Numbered from the stretch's first letter, positions 1 through 10,404 are shown. The stretch: DNA of 64,000 nucleotides from Symbiodinium microadriaticum (GCA_001939145.1 LSRX01000065.1:621976-685975), one strand, 5' to 3'. A program made the numbers and translations. Notes: a model not told the origin generated them from the sequence alone.

Positions 1-860
1 GGGGGGGTGGGCAGGGGCATGGAAGTTGATATTTTGTTGAAGTAGTTCCATAAAGTTTATGTTTGTGGTGTTCCGGCGTATGTTTTAGTGCATTTGTGTG
101 CCACATTTTTCCAACGTCGTGGAAGGGTCTTCGTGGATTTCACAGGGCTTCATATTATGATGATGTGGTTCCGGGTGTTGCGGGCATACCGATCTGACTG
201 CTTTACAAAAGATGTTCTAGGTTTAGGTACGACTTCGGGAACTGCCGTAAGTCTTAGGGCTTGGCCTTTCATACTGCAATGGTGCGCGAGGGCCCTTTGT
301 GTAGATCGTAGCTTCAGTTTGGGTAACCGGGGGCTTGCGACCCAGGGCTTAGGTTCAAGATTCCGTCCCCGGATGTGGGATTCCAGGTTTTGGGCTTACT
401 GTAGAGCCCAATACCCCTTAATTAAGGAATATACCCGTTATTATAGGGACCTTAATACTATGATTTAAGGTACATTCCTAAATTAAGGGGCATTGGGCTC
501 TCTGGGTATAGGGTTTGGGGTACTATGGTTCGGTTTGACAGCACGCCCAACACCCCTGAGCTTCTTGGGGATTCGCTGGCCCGGACATACAAGAGCCCCT
601 GCCTCAAGTAGCCGACATCTGGGACCTGCATCAACTATCCAATACTTCACCTCTGATAAACATGTGCTATGTTCATAATACTAATAATGACTTTTCTCAA
701 ACGAAGAGTCTCCTTAAGAATAGTAGCAATCACATTAGTAAACCTCGTAGCGATAGTAATGCTGTCTACACGAAACGCAGTCACAACCCAGAAAATTTGA
801 CACCAATAAGTCCTAGGCATAGGCATAGAGACTTTTAGGGGGGTGATGGGGAGGGGCTAA
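1..860. other. Intergenic, no gene supported
   Basis: Apart from the foldback element at 402-506 I see only short open frames without coding character. The left edge is G-rich. A few TTTAGGG-like words are scattered, and the first clear CCCTAAA array starts at about 864. Confidence 0.5.
402..506. mobile_element. Foldback element, family B copy 1
   Basis: Inverted arms AGAGCCCAATACCCC and GGGGCATTGGGCTCT enclose paired TTAATTAAGGAATATACC / GGTACATTCCTAAATTAA blocks. The same arms recur at 21347, 31030, 32522, 34591 and 53062. No transposase is encoded, so this is a non-autonomous MITE-like repeat. Confidence 0.75.
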
Positions 861-1085
861 AGCCTAATACCCTAAACCCTAATACCCTAATACCCTAAAC
901 CCTAATACACCAAGCAAAGGACTTGATGAGAGTCCAGAAGGCTTACTTAAGGAAGTCCTGTCCCTGACCCCGCCCAGGGTCTTTGTGAATAAGACTGGCT
1001 GAGTTTCGTGGCATGGGGTCTAGGGTTTAGGGTTTTAGGGTTTAGGGTTTAGAGCATATATATATATATATATATAGCACATGCT
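838..1085. repeat. Telomere-like arrays, both orientations, plus (TA)n
   Basis: CCCTAAA/CCCTAATA units lie at 864-905 and the opposite orientation TTTAGGG at 1019-1051, followed by a (TA)n run at 1055-1075. Two orientations within 200 bp argue against a true chromosome end. Confidence 0.8.
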
Positions 1086-1087
1086 TA

Positions 1088-1183
1088 CCCATAGTCTCCA
1101 TTGTAGTTCTTTTTTGGGGTTACCTTACAGTACCCTACCATATGAAACTGGTTAAACCCAGACCAGGAACGACAGTGGAGACA
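1088..1183. repeat. Foldback element, family A2 copy 1
   Basis: Arms CATAGTCTCCATTGTAGTTC and GAACGACAGTGGAGAC face each other over an AT-rich middle. It resembles family A (CCCATAGG... GTAGTTCC) but carries TCTCCATTGTAG in the arm. A second copy lies at 29715. Confidence 0.6.
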
Positions 1184-1210
1184 AATGGCAGTCCTTGAAG
1201 CACCTACTGC

Positions 1211-1310
1211 GGTAGTTCCCTAAATTCGGGCCCCTTTGTCGGTCCCTAATATAGTACGGCACCCTTATAAAAGGACCCGAAAAGGGACCCCAACTTTAGA
1301 CAACTACCTA
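1211..1310. repeat. Foldback element, family C copy 1
   Basis: Arms GGTAGTTCCCTAAATTCGGG and GGACCCCAACTTTAGACAAC pair, with a central block TAGTACGGCACCCTTATAAA that is almost identical in all five copies (5044, 13499, 20012, 45073). Confidence 0.7.
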
Positions 1311-1359
1311 TATGGGAACTCGTGCAAGTATGTTCTGTAGCCTTGGGGTTCTGACGCAT

Positions 1360-1650
1360 AGGGTTGAGGGTTTAGGGTTTACGGTTTTAGGGTTTTAAGG
1401 TTGTTTTTTTACGGGTTTGAGGGATTTAGGGTTTACGGTTTAGGGTTTGGTGTTCAGGGCCCTAGGGTTTAGGGTTCAGGGTAGGTGCTGTGATAATTGA
1501 CGGCATAGCAGCGGAAAGGGAGTAGCGGTTTCCAGGACTCCGGGTTGAACTAAACTTGCCCACGACATCGAACCCACCAAAGCACACACACACACACACT
1601 CAGAAAACAACAAGCCCGGAGGTCTCATGCAGCGGTTCCCTTGCGCCGTT
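1360..1650. repeat. Telomere-like TTTAGGG stretch and (CA)n
   Basis: Degenerate TTTAGGG / TTTTAGGG / TTTACGG words run from 1365 to 1482, and a short (CA)n lies at 1582-1599. No gene is visible. Confidence 0.75.
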
Positions 1651-2059
1651 ATGGCTCACGGTTTAGGGTATATGGACTACCTATACAAAGCACATGGGCC
1701 CTCAGGGAAACGACATCAACCCGACGCTCTTTGCCAGGTCAGAGCATCGGAAGCATTCCGCAGACCCGTCCCGACCCACCAAAGAAGCCGCCCGCCGAAC
1801 TGAAAGAGGCGAGGATGTGGATTAGTTGGTACTACGAGGGCTTCTTCGGATTTTTCATTTTATGGAAGGATCTACAGGATGTTCAAGGGTTTTAACTTCG
1901 ACGGTAGGGTGTGGATGTTTCTGGTGTATTAGCCTAAACCCCTCTGTTTGTCTGAGGCCTGAATTCGCAAACGAGCCCAGCAGACCTCGACTCAGGAACG
2001 TGACTCTCAGACATGCCTCGAACGAAGAAAACATGTTTTGGGTTTCCCTCTTAAGAAGG

Positions 2060-2600
2060 CGTAGTCCTCAGACTTTGTGCCTGATTTCCAGCCTGAGCTT
2101 AAAAGCTGAACATTGTTGTCCCTTTTCTCTGAGTTTCTCGCCTATGTAGACCACAAGCGCTTCTGTTTGCGTCAGCGTGCGCGTGAACGAGGCGCTTGAA
2201 GCAGCGATTGTGTCAGCCCGGGCCCCATCTAATGTGCAGGTGGACCGTTTGGGCAGGTGTTCATGATGCTGAAAGTGTGAGATCTGCGAGTCTTCGAGCT
2301 TTGAAGAAGTCCCGAGTGGAGCCACAACTTCTTCACGGAGCGTGAGCGAGAGAAGAAAGTGTCTTTCGTGTCCTCCGACTCGGGAATCTCTTGGGATATG
2401 GTTCCGAAGCTGCGATTGGAATGCCGTGCCAGGGAGGCTGGAGTATCAGAGCTCCTGAAGGAGCTCCAGCTGTGGAAGGGGTCGCTCACCTGGGCATCTC
2501 GTTGATCTTTGACCGTGCAGTTGCCTGCTTTGGCGGAGAGCCCGGCGGAGTTCGACTGTCTGGCGCGCTGCAGCTCAAGTCTTTTCCAAGATATATGTGC
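2060..2600 (-). other. Possible coding island, unrecognised
   Basis: This stretch lacks telomere-like words and is GC-balanced. On the minus strand a frame is open from about 2590 to 2229 (reading SDPFHSWSSFRSSDTPASLA in part) and a second from 2325 to 2068 (ending near EKLREKGQQCSAFKLRLEI). The frame change would need an intron near 2230-2330. A plus-strand frame (2391-2813) overlaps, so the strand is uncertain. I do not recognise the protein. Confidence 0.25.
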
Positions 2601-2771
2601 GTGTGTGCGCGCCGAAGGAGAACATGTGCACTAGAACTTAGTCTTACTGCAATATTATTGAGGCCCCTTTGTCGTTTATCTGGATGCTCAAGAGAAACGA
2701 TTCAATCCTCCAGCAAATTGACTTATGCCCCCCAAAAAGCTAGACTCCTTGCTACCGGCACTTTCCCTAAG

Positions 2772-2862
2772 GGTCCAAAGGACACAAGAATAAGGTACTT
2801 TAGTTGCGGATAGTAGTAAAATTTGGGAGAGTCTATGATTATTAGGTACTTGAACCCATAGG
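2772..2862 (-). repeat. Foldback element, family N2 copy 1
   Basis: Read on the minus strand it begins GGGTTCAAGTACCTAATAAT and ends CCTTTGGACCCTTAGGG. The same ends occur in forward orientation at 29929-30048. Confidence 0.55.
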
Positions 2863-2933
2863 GTTTCGGTACTGTCGCTCTAAGCGTCCATGTACCCTGC
2901 GGATTCCTTCAATCGGTCCCTTTCCCAAAGGGT

Positions 2934-3032
2934 CCTAAGTAGCTATAGGGGGGAAAGTTGCCCAAACCATAGTAGTAGTTCCAATTATAGAAACCGTACA
3001 TTCTACTATATAGGTACTTAGGACCCTTAGGG
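2934..3032. repeat. Foldback element, family N
   Basis: Arms AAGGGTCCTAAGTAGCTATA and TATAGGTACTTAGGACCCTT are inverted copies about 60 bp apart. Confidence 0.65.
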
Positions 3033-3440
3033 TTTGAGGGTTTGATTTGAATGGGGCGTTAGTCTTAGTAGGTCTTCCAAAAGGTTTCAGAGCATCGACG
3101 TACGTTTGTTGCTGTGGCCTGAAAAATAAGTGGTGTTTCTGTGCAGGTGGTTTAGGCTCGGAATACGCACTATACGGATTTATGGACAGCTCAGTTAGTC
3201 TATACCTTTCAACATTCTAGCAATCTGGAACCTCTGGTACCGCAGTCCTAACCCAAAACCGAAGCCCATAAACCCTAAACCCAAATCCCTAAACCCTAAA
3301 CCCACAGCCCATAAAGCCTGAGCCGAAACCCAAAACCCTCAGAGCCCAAAGCCCCTGAGCCCCCCCAAGCCGCGAACTATGACCAAACAAAAGGGCAAAC
3401 ACCGCTGCAAGCCCTGCCTATGCTCCGATGAAGAAACTAG
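3033..3440. other. Intergenic with CCCTAAA-like stretch
   Basis: 3033-3240 holds nothing I recognise. 3245-3365 is degenerate CCCTAAA/CCCAAAGCC. 3366-3440 is unassigned. Confidence 0.5.
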
Positions 3441-3550
3441 TTAAAGGAAACTACAGGTGGGGAGTTTAGGGTATATAGGGCTTCCATAAGGTACATAGAC
3501 CTTCTATAAGGCTCCTATAACGGTAACTACCCACCTGAACATGTCCTAGA
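3441..3550 (-). repeat. Foldback element, family D copy 1 (reverse)
   Basis: Read on the minus strand: TCTAGGACATGTTCAGGTGG ... CCCCACCTGTAGTTTCCTTT. The arms GGTGGGTAGTTACC and the AACTCCCCACC end pair imperfectly around repeated CTATATACC / TTATAGAAGCC motifs. Other copies at 10504, 11331 and 35664 are in forward orientation. Confidence 0.7.
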
Positions 3551-3950
3551 ATTAGGGTTAAGGGTTTAGGGGTAAGTCACAGCATGAACTACAGTAGGCT
3601 AGAGAGTATATAGGTAATTCCAAAATCCCAATATGCAAACTCTGAGCCCAACCTGTAGCCCCAAACCCTACACCCTAAACCTTAAACCCCAAACCTTAAA
3701 CCCTAAACCCTAATTAAAGGTCCTAAACCCTGATAATTGGGGGGGGTTCTCGGATCCGCAAACCCTAAGCCCTTATTCTAAACCCCAAGCCCTTCAGCGA
3801 GGGAACCCTAAACCGTAAACCCGAAGGCCTTAAGGGAGGGAGCCCTAAACCTGAAGCCCTTAAGGGAGGGAACCTCATCAACCCTAAACCCTAAGCCCTT
3901 AAAGGGGGGGAACCCTATAAACCCTATAAACCCTAAACCCCGATGTCCGG
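3551..3950. repeat. CCCTAAA telomere-like array with internal sub-repeats
   Basis: CCCTAAACC words dominate 3655-3945. Within them a block AAGCCCTTAAGGGAGGGAAC is repeated three to four times with small changes (3775-3915). Confidence 0.75.
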
Positions 3951-4142
3951 CAGGTCTTCAATCTCCCAGTGTCGGGCTCCCAGCTTTACTTAGGCTTTTG
4001 TGCCCGCACTTGGGAGGTTAGGTTCATGGCACTTGTCACAACTACAGTTCTAAGTACATTTACTGGGCTTCTAAGTAAATATGAGCAATTGCAAGCATAG
4101 TTACAGTTGTTTTATTTATAATCTTTAGGGCTAAAGGTCTGG

Positions 4143-4390
4143 GGAACCGCGTTAAGGCTATCCTTGCCAAGTCGGACCTATGCTAATATTTCTTCAGGTC
4201 CTTGTACATGCAAGCTACATCCATCGACCTGCTTGTTATGTGCTTGCTGTAGCACTTGCATCTCTACTCTACAGCGATCGCTCAGCCGTCAATGTACTGG
4301 CTGGACATAACAGGTGGATACAGCGCCTGGCGGAGAGCTTGATACGCCGTGGTTGGTACGAGCCTGCCGCTACTACACAAGCAGCATGAC
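4143..4390 (+). other. Possible coding island, unrecognised
   Basis: A 69-codon frame (4180-4389) in a stretch free of telomere words reads LAVALASLLYSDRSAVNVLA in its middle. No family is recognised and no splice signals stand out, so it is weakly supported. Confidence 0.2.
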
Positions 4391-4624
4391 ACCCCATTTC
4401 CGACTTCTTGTTATTTCATCCTGAATCGACAAGTCTTTAGAGGACCCCGCCAGAACAAAAACGAATCTCCTCAAAGGGGTCTTACACTAACTCATTTTAT
4501 GGTTGGTCGTTCCTTAAAAGCACCATGAAGGGGTCTGGGTCTGGATCTCGAACGTGCAATCAAGGACTGATGGTGGTTCAGACGCTCCAGCGCTTGAGCG
4601 CCTGACGAAGAGGCAGACCAGAGA

Positions 4625-4945
4625 TTTAGCCCTAAATCTTAAATCCTAATCCTATCGCCTAATACCTTAAACCCTGAACCCTAAACCCCTAAACGTTAAA
4701 CCCTAAACCCTAAAACCCTAAACCCTATGCCCTGAACCCTGTATAGCAGTGCCACTTGGATGTAGGTCCGCGGGCTAAAGGCTTTAAAAGTTTTGGTTTT
4801 GCTTCAGGCATGCCCGGAATTCAACACACGAATACGAATTCATACTAGCTACCCTAAACCCTAAACCTTTAAGCCCTAAACCCTAAACCTTAAACCCCTA
4901 AACCCCTAAACCCTAGACTCTAAACCCTAAATCCCAATTCCCGCA
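4625..4945. repeat. CCCTAAA telomere-like arrays
   Basis: Two blocks, 4628-4740 and 4850-4942, of CCCTAAA with slips to CCTTAAA and CCCCTAAA. The gap between them is unassigned unique sequence. Confidence 0.8.
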
Positions 4946-5043
4946 TGCCAACGTGGTTTTGCGACGTTAGGAACTCGCAAATAAGGCTCAATGTATATGA
5001 ACAATACCTGCTCGGGGTTTAAAGGAGAAAGGCCATTTAAAAT

Positions 5044-5146
5044 GGATAGTTCTCTGAATTAGGGTCGCTTCTTAGGTCCCCAATATAGTACGGCACCCTT
5101 ATGAAAAAAAAGACCCCCAAAGGGACCCTAGTTTAGAGAACTACCC
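5044..5146. repeat. Foldback element, family C copy 2
   Basis: Arms GGATAGTTCTCTGAATTAGG and CCTAGTTTAGAGAACTACCC flank the conserved TAGTACGGCACCCTTAT centre. Confidence 0.75.
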
Positions 5147-5454
5147 CTATTAGTACTTGCCGGGGCTTTCCGGAGCGGGGTCTATAAAACTCCAGTCAGT
5201 CTGAGCTTTACCCGTCAGTCTCAAGGGTGTCAAGATCTTTCGACTGTGTCCGTTCAGGGGGTAAGTTTCCGAGTCTATCGGTTTCTATGGCTTGTGCTTG
5301 AAGGTTCGTGGAACGACTTGTAGGTGCAGTAATAATAGAATTCTTTAATTTGGGTTACAAGTGAATACAAACATGCTTAATTACCTCCTTTATAGCCCTA
5401 GTTGCGAAGATATAAACCCTGAACCCTGAACCCTAAATCCTAACGCCGAAGCAC

Positions 5455-5585
5455 AAGCACTACATGCAGAGGAGCTTGCCTCAGCCACGCACCGAGACAT
5501 CCGTCACTGTCCGGGCCCCGAGTTGTTCCTGGAAGCCGCGTTTCGGATGTACTTGAACCTCTCATCACCCACTTCCACGAGGCTC
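5455..5585 (+). other. Exon-like island, unrecognised
   Basis: After TGCAG at 5467 a frame stays open (ELASATHRDIRHCPGPELFL, then EAAFRMYLNL). The high GC and third-position GC differ from the repeats on both sides (CCCTAAA at 5410-5445 and 5600-5626). It could be an internal exon; function unknown. Confidence 0.25.
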
Positions 5586-5749
5586 CATGTACCTGAAAGC
5601 CCTAAACCCTAAACCCTAAACCTAATATACTTATGCCAGTTATGCCTTAAAAAAGTGTACATAGGTAAGTTGCCAGGCCTAAGTAAGCAATATACTTAGC
5701 CGGTACGTGGAGCCTCAGGGCTTCAACTTACGTTTCCGTACAGAAGATT

Positions 5750-6175
5750 TTAGTAAGGGTTTAGGATTTAGGGCTTAGGGTTTGGGGTACTTTTCTGTAG
5801 AGAGACTGATAACAAGGCAGATTATGTGGGGTTCAGGAAGGGGCTGGAAATAAAGGATTGTGATTGCAAGTTTACAAGAGAAATCGCCGGGTGACCCGTT
5901 GACTGGACAGTGTTTCCATGTTCGGACTTAGAAACTAAGGTTACAACAACCTTCATTTTGTGGTGTAGTGGTTTTGCCGGATTGTTTTGGACGAGTACAG
6001 TTCGTTCAGCTTTTGTTGCTTCTGGCGCAGTTTTCCCCAAGGCCAGACCAGAGGTTGTTATCCGGTTCAGGGTTAAGGGTTTATGGTTTATAGGGTTTAG
6101 GGGTTTAGGGTTTAGGGTTTTAGGGGTTTAGGGTTTAGGGGTTTTGGGTTTAGGGTTTTGGGGTTTTGGATTTAG
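5750..6175. repeat. TTTAGGG telomere-like stretches around unique sequence
   Basis: TTTAGGG-like words lie at 5757-5792 and a strong array at 6062-6175 (TTTAGGG, TTTTAGGG, TTTGGGG). The unique 5822-6060 between them has short open frames on both strands and no recognisable product. Confidence 0.75.
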
Positions 6176-6409
6176 CGTTCAGGGCATCGGATTGGTCAGA
6201 GCTCGGGCATCTTCGCGTTGATCCTGGGGATCCAACCTCAGTCTACTAGGAGTTAAAGATCCTACACCCTAAGCCAGGCCCTAAAAAATAAAACTTAAGT
6301 AGCCGAGACACAGCCCCAAGCACCTTATAATTATGTCCTAAACCCAATTTCATGGGGTCCAGCCGTAATCAAAAGAGCAGAGCCACTACTTAAAGGTTCA
6401 TGGGACGTA

Positions 6410-6530
6410 GTAGCCTAAACCCTAAACCCTAAACCCTTCTAGTAGCTAGGATTATAGCCCTAAACCCTAAACCCTAAACCCCTAAACCCTAAACCCTAAA
6501 CCCTAACCCCTAACCCCTAAACCCATAAAC
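6410..6530. repeat. CCCTAAA telomere-like array
   Basis: Nearly pure CCCTAAA/CCCCTAA units with one interruption at 6437-6455. The orientation is opposite to the array at 6062-6175. Confidence 0.85.
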
Positions 6531-6619
6531 GAGGTAACATCTGGGGACTGGTGTTTAGCTTTCCAGGGCCCGGGGTTCTGACCGGAGTCACGGCAAACAG
6601 CCCTAAAGGTCCGTGTGCT

Positions 6620-6800
6620 ATGTGCCATTTATGAGGGTTTAGGGTTTAGGGTGCCATTTATGAGGTGAAGGGTCCTTTTAAACGTTCTCCTGCAAGGGTT
6701 CTCAGAAGTTTATGTTATTATAGGCTTTTGGCAAGGTGAATTACAGGGGCTCAGAAGTTTATGTTATTATAGGCTTTTGGCACGGTGAATTACAGGGGTT
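6620..6800. repeat. Short tandem duplications
   Basis: A 49-bp unit starting CTCAGAAGTTTATG (6701) is repeated at 6750 with one or two changes. Just upstream GTGCCATTTATGAGG occurs twice, at 6623 and 6651, separated by TTTAGGG words. Confidence 0.8.
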
Positions 6801-6825
6801 CCTGTATAGTGATAGTACAGTCAAA

Positions 6826-6848
6826 GTGTGTGTGTGTGTATGTATGTG

Positions 6849-6900
<52 letters not shown>

Positions 6901-6910
6901 CATACATACA

Positions 6911-6941
<31 letters not shown>

Positions 6942-6945
6942 TCGT
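6826..6945. repeat. (TG)n-(TA)n-(CATA)n microsatellite
   Basis: TG repeats, then TATG, a long TA run and about 11 CATA units. The open frames through it are low-complexity artefacts. Confidence 0.95.
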
Positions 6946-6959
6946 ACACCATTTGGGTA

Positions 6960-7190
6960 TGTTGACCCTTCGTAGGATACGGGACACAAGTCTTCAAAGG
7001 TCAATTGGTGTCACAGAGCCTTCAATGAAGCAGCGCATGCTGTGTGAAAGAGTCCAGCTGGACAATCGATACACGTGGCAAGTGCTGATTGAATCTATTG
7101 CTGTGTGTTTGTGCTGTGAGCATCTTGCAGAAGCCACACCATATCAGATTTCTCATCGTCCCTCGAAGCCCGATGCCCGAATCTGTTAGG
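6960..7190 (+). other. Exon-like island, unrecognised
   Basis: An open plus-strand frame in unique sequence ends with TAG at about 7187; part reads TEPSMKQRMLCERVQLDNRY. The amino-acid composition looks like a normal protein and telomere words are absent. There is no convincing start, so if real it would be a terminal exon. Confidence 0.3.
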
Positions 7191-7254
7191 ACTACGTCCC
7201 AAGCCCCACAAAATGACAAACCTACGAGCAAACGGTAATTCGCAAATCGTCAGC

Positions 7255-7749
7255 TATACCCTAAACCCTAAACCCTAAACAAAAACCCTAAACCCTAAAC
7301 CCTAAAACCCTAAACCCTTATAACCAACCCTACGACTCTAAGTCTCAACTCCGAGGCTGCGGCGATCGCCCCAGCTGCCGGCGGAGCACAGAAAGAGGCC
7401 CTCAACGCTAAACCAGAAACCTTAAGCCTCACCCAAACCAGGGTTTTAGGGTTTAGGGCTTAGGGTTTAGGGTTTTGGGGTTTAGGGGTTTAGGGTTTAG
7501 GGTTTAAACCCTAAAACCCTAAGACCCGAAGACCCTAAAACCCTATAGCCCTAAAGCCTTAAAGCCCCAAGCCCTAAGACCCAAGCCCGCAGTCACCGGA
7601 AGCAGCTTGAAGGGATGCTTTCGGCTCCTGGCTTGGGTCTCTAGGAGTTTGGGGCTTGTCGGGTTTATGGGGTGTGTAGGGTTCGGGGTTTGGGGTGTAG
7701 GGTTTTAGGGTTTTTCTGGTTTTAGGGTTTAGGGTTTTAGGGTTTAGGG
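7255..7749. repeat. Telomere-like arrays with orientation switches
   Basis: CCCTAAA at 7258-7320, TTTAGGG at 7440-7503, an abrupt switch to CCCTAAAA at 7504-7550, then TTTAGGG again at 7680-7749, ending at a single N (7750). A short exon-like GC-rich piece (AAAIAPAAGGAQKE after GAG) lies at 7350-7400. Confidence 0.85.
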
Positions 7750-7750
7750 N
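7750..7750. other. Single N: contig join
   Basis: One ambiguous base separates the TTTAGGG array from the 52-bp tandem array. It looks like a scaffolding or gap-fill join. Confidence 0.8.
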
Positions 7751-8807
7751 TAAGAATGGAGCCTCCATCTCATCCCCCCCCAGGCAAGTCATGAGGGCAT
7801 CATAAGAATGGAGCCTCCATCTCATCCCCCCCCAGGCAAGTCATGAGGGCATCATAAGAATGGAGCCTCCATCTCATCCCCCCCCAGGCAAGTCATGAGG
7901 GCATCATAAGAATGGAGCCTCCATCTCATCCCCCCCCAGGCAAGTCATGAGGGCATCATAAGAATGGAGCCTCCATCTCATCCCCCCCCAGGCAAGTCAT
8001 GAGGGCATCATAAGAATGGAGCCTCCATCTCATCCCCCCCCAGGCAAGTCATGAGGGCATCATAAGAATGGAGCCTCCATCTCATCCCCCCCCAGGCAAG
8101 TCATGAGGGCATCATAAGAATGGAGCCTCCATCTCATCCCCCCCCAGGCAAGTCATGAGGGCATCATAAGAATGGAGCCTCCATCTCATCCCCCCCCAGG
8201 CAAGTCATGAGGGCATCATAAGAATGGAGCCTCCATCTCATCCCCCCCCAGGCAAGTCATGAGGGCATCATAAGAATGGAGCCTCCATCTCATCCCCCCC
8301 CAGGCAAGTCATGAGGGCATCATAAGAATGGAGCCTCCATCTCATCCCCCCCCAGGCAAGTCATGAGGGCATCATAAGAATGGAGCCTCCATCTCATCCC
8401 CCCCCAGGCAAGTCATGAGGGCATCATAAGAATGGAGCCTCCATCTCATCCCCCCCCAGGCAAGTCATGAGGGCATCATAAGAATGGAGCCTCCATCTCA
8501 TCCCCCCCCAGGCAAGTCATGAGGGCATCATAAGAATGGAGCCTCCATCTCATCCCCCCCCAGGCAAGTCATGAGGGCATCATAAGAATGGAGCCTCCAT
8601 CTCATCCCCCCCCAGGCAAGTCATGAGGGCATCATAAGAATGGAGCCTCCATCTCATCCCCCCCCAGGCAAGTCATGAGGGCATCATAAGAATGGAGCCT
8701 CCATCTCATCCCCCCCCAGGCAAGTCATGAGGGCATCATAAGAATGGAGCCTCCATCTCATCCCCCCCCGGGCAAGTCATGAGGGCATCATAAGAATGGA
8801 GCCTCCA
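7751..8807. repeat. 52-bp tandem array, 20 units
   Basis: The unit begins TAAGAATGGAGCCTCCATCT, contains eight Cs then AGGCAAGTCATGAGGGCATC, and repeats every 52 bp from 7751 to 8790, followed by a 17-bp partial unit. Units read identical by eye except the last, where the base after the C-run is G instead of A (8770). The near-zero divergence means very recent expansion or assembly gap filling; the true copy number may differ. Confidence 0.95.
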
Positions 8808-8971
8808 ATGTAGGCCTTCTTAGGGTTTACATAGACCCAAACCCGAAGCTCTGAAGCCTAAACCTTAAACCCCGGTTTAGGGTTTAGGGTGTAGGGTTTA
8901 GGGAGGGTTTTAGGCTTAGCCTAAGCCCGAACTCCTAGCCCCATTAGGAGTGTCTGAGTAAATGGCCGCAG

Positions 8972-9023
8972 GTTCCGAAGGCCACCGCCAAGGCTTCCCT
9001 GGGAGTTGGGCCCTCAGACAGAG
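8972..9023 (+). other. Exon-like repeat Y, copy 0
   Basis: After CCGCAG the plus strand reads VPKATAKASLGVGPSDR. It resembles the copies at 12381 and 18627 (PKAT..AKAS..VG) and is the first of an alternating Y/X series of short AG-preceded coding-like pieces. Confidence 0.4.
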
Positions 9024-9450
9024 ATTCAGAATTATAGGGGCCGGAATATTACTACTCAGTAGTAATACAGTAACTGGGATTGGGAACTATAGGGGGTCGC
9101 AGTATTACTACGAAGGGCTTAGGCTTTACTAGTGGTCCCTGCCAGGGTTTTGTATAGGATTTCGTTGTGTTTTTTGAGCAATATCGGGGTCGGAATAAAT
9201 TGTATTGGTGTTTGTTCTCTCAAGGGTTTTTTAAAGGTTTGGGATTATGCGCCAAGACTGTCCCTCTTGCAGTCCCGAATAAAAAAGCATAGCATACTGG
9301 GACCAGAACCCTATTCAAATTAAGCCACCTGCACGACGTGCCCTGAGAACACGAAGCCTCTGCATTGTACCAAAAGTCCATGTGCCCAGATTCTGAATGG
9401 CACCCGGAGCCTGACGGATGGAAAAGGGTGCTCAAGAACAAGCCAACTCG
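9024..9450. other. Unassigned unique sequence
   Basis: A short duplication TAGGGG(C/T)CG.AATATTACTAC occurs at about 9036 and 9091. The overlapping short frames at 9130-9440 on both strands show no recognisable product. Confidence 0.4.
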
Positions 9451-9575
9451 TCCTAAACCCGAAACCCTAAACTCTTAAACCCTAGACTCTAAACCCTAAA
9501 CTCTTCAACCCTAAACCCTAAACCCTAAAACCCTAAACCCGTTTAAGCTCCTAAGCCCTAAACCCTAAACTCTTA
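9451..9575. repeat. CCCTAAA telomere-like array
   Basis: CCCTAAACTC and CCCTAAA units from 9455 to 9573 with a few breaks. Confidence 0.85.
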
Positions 9576-9742
9576 GTGTTGCCTCCGCCTTTGCAAGGAG
9601 CCCAGGGCGGCAAAGTTGTCCTTGGGGCTTCCGGCTCTAGAGACTGACCCGAACTCTAACCCAAAGGCTCGTACCCAAATAGGGGGCCCCTTTAAGGGTT
9701 CCTTTAAAGGGTTCTATAAGGGTACCATAAGGGTTTAGGGTT

Positions 9743-9874
9743 TAAGGGCCCATGTACCCAAATAGTATATACATTGGCCCTAACGTACCTATATAGGGAC
9801 TAAACCCTAAACCCTAAACCCTAACTACATTGAGGCCAAAGTATATACTATTTGGGTACATGGACTCTTAGGGG
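9743..9874. repeat. Foldback element, family E copy 1, with CCCTAAA in the loop
   Basis: Arms CATGTACCCAAATAGTATAT (left) and ATATACTATTTGGGTACATG (right) are near-perfect inverted repeats followed by TTGGCC / GGCCAA. The loop carries three CCCTAAA units (9800-9825). Related copies are at 33035, 34151, 46978, 49670, 55582 and 57697. Confidence 0.85.
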
Positions 9875-9924
9875 AACTCTAAGGGCCTAGGTAGCTTCAC
9901 GCGTTTTGGGTTGAAATTAGGGTT

Positions 9925-10020
9925 TAGGTATACTTAGTTTAGGGTTTAGGGTTTTAGGTATAGGAGTTTAGGGTTTAGGGTTTTAGGTATACGAGTTTAG
10001 GGTTTAGAGTTTAGGTAGTT
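9925..10020. repeat. TTTAGGG stretch with small tandem repeat
   Basis: A unit of about 33 bp (GGTATAGGAGTTTAGGGTTT) is repeated two to three times. Confidence 0.7.
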
Positions 10021-10327
10021 TCGGGTCTGGACTTTAAAGGGGTCCCGGCACAAGGACGCTAGGGTCGAGTATATGCTGCAAGGGTACATGAGCAGGGGAT
10101 TGAATACCAACAATTCGCGTTATTTCCTACAGTGTGGTGGGTCCCAACAGGTTCCAGGTCCCTAAAACAGAGAACCGTTCACGCAGAGTCGAATAGGGTT
10201 CTTACAGATCGTGTGACCGTGTGCGAAAAATTGCCTTGAATCCAGTATGACACTAAACCCTAAACCCTAAAACCCATAAACCCATAAACCCTAATTCCTG
10301 AACCATCAGATTAGAGTGTTTGGCCAG

Positions 10328-10378
10328 GCCAGCAGCATGTTCGCGTTAGCCGGGGAGGCTCTGATGGAGGCCGGCAAG
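10328..10378 (+). other. Exon-like repeat X, copy 1
   Basis: After GGCCAG the 17 codons read ASSMFALAGEALMEAGK. Copies 2 (14126) and 3 (19501) encode almost the same peptide with mostly synonymous differences (for example TTA/CTG/TTG for Leu and GGG/GGT for Gly). This is the signature of a translated exon duplicated some time ago. The protein is not recognised. Confidence 0.5.
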
Positions 10379-10404
10379 CCTGGGATGTGTCATCTTGCAG
10401 TCAT

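Noticed and set aside
838..905. True telomere at the left edge
   Set aside because: Telomere-like words are degenerate, in both orientations and continue through the whole window; the window edge itself is not telomeric.
7751..8807. CRISPR array
   Set aside because: Units are contiguous 52-bp tandem copies with no variable spacers, in a eukaryotic context.
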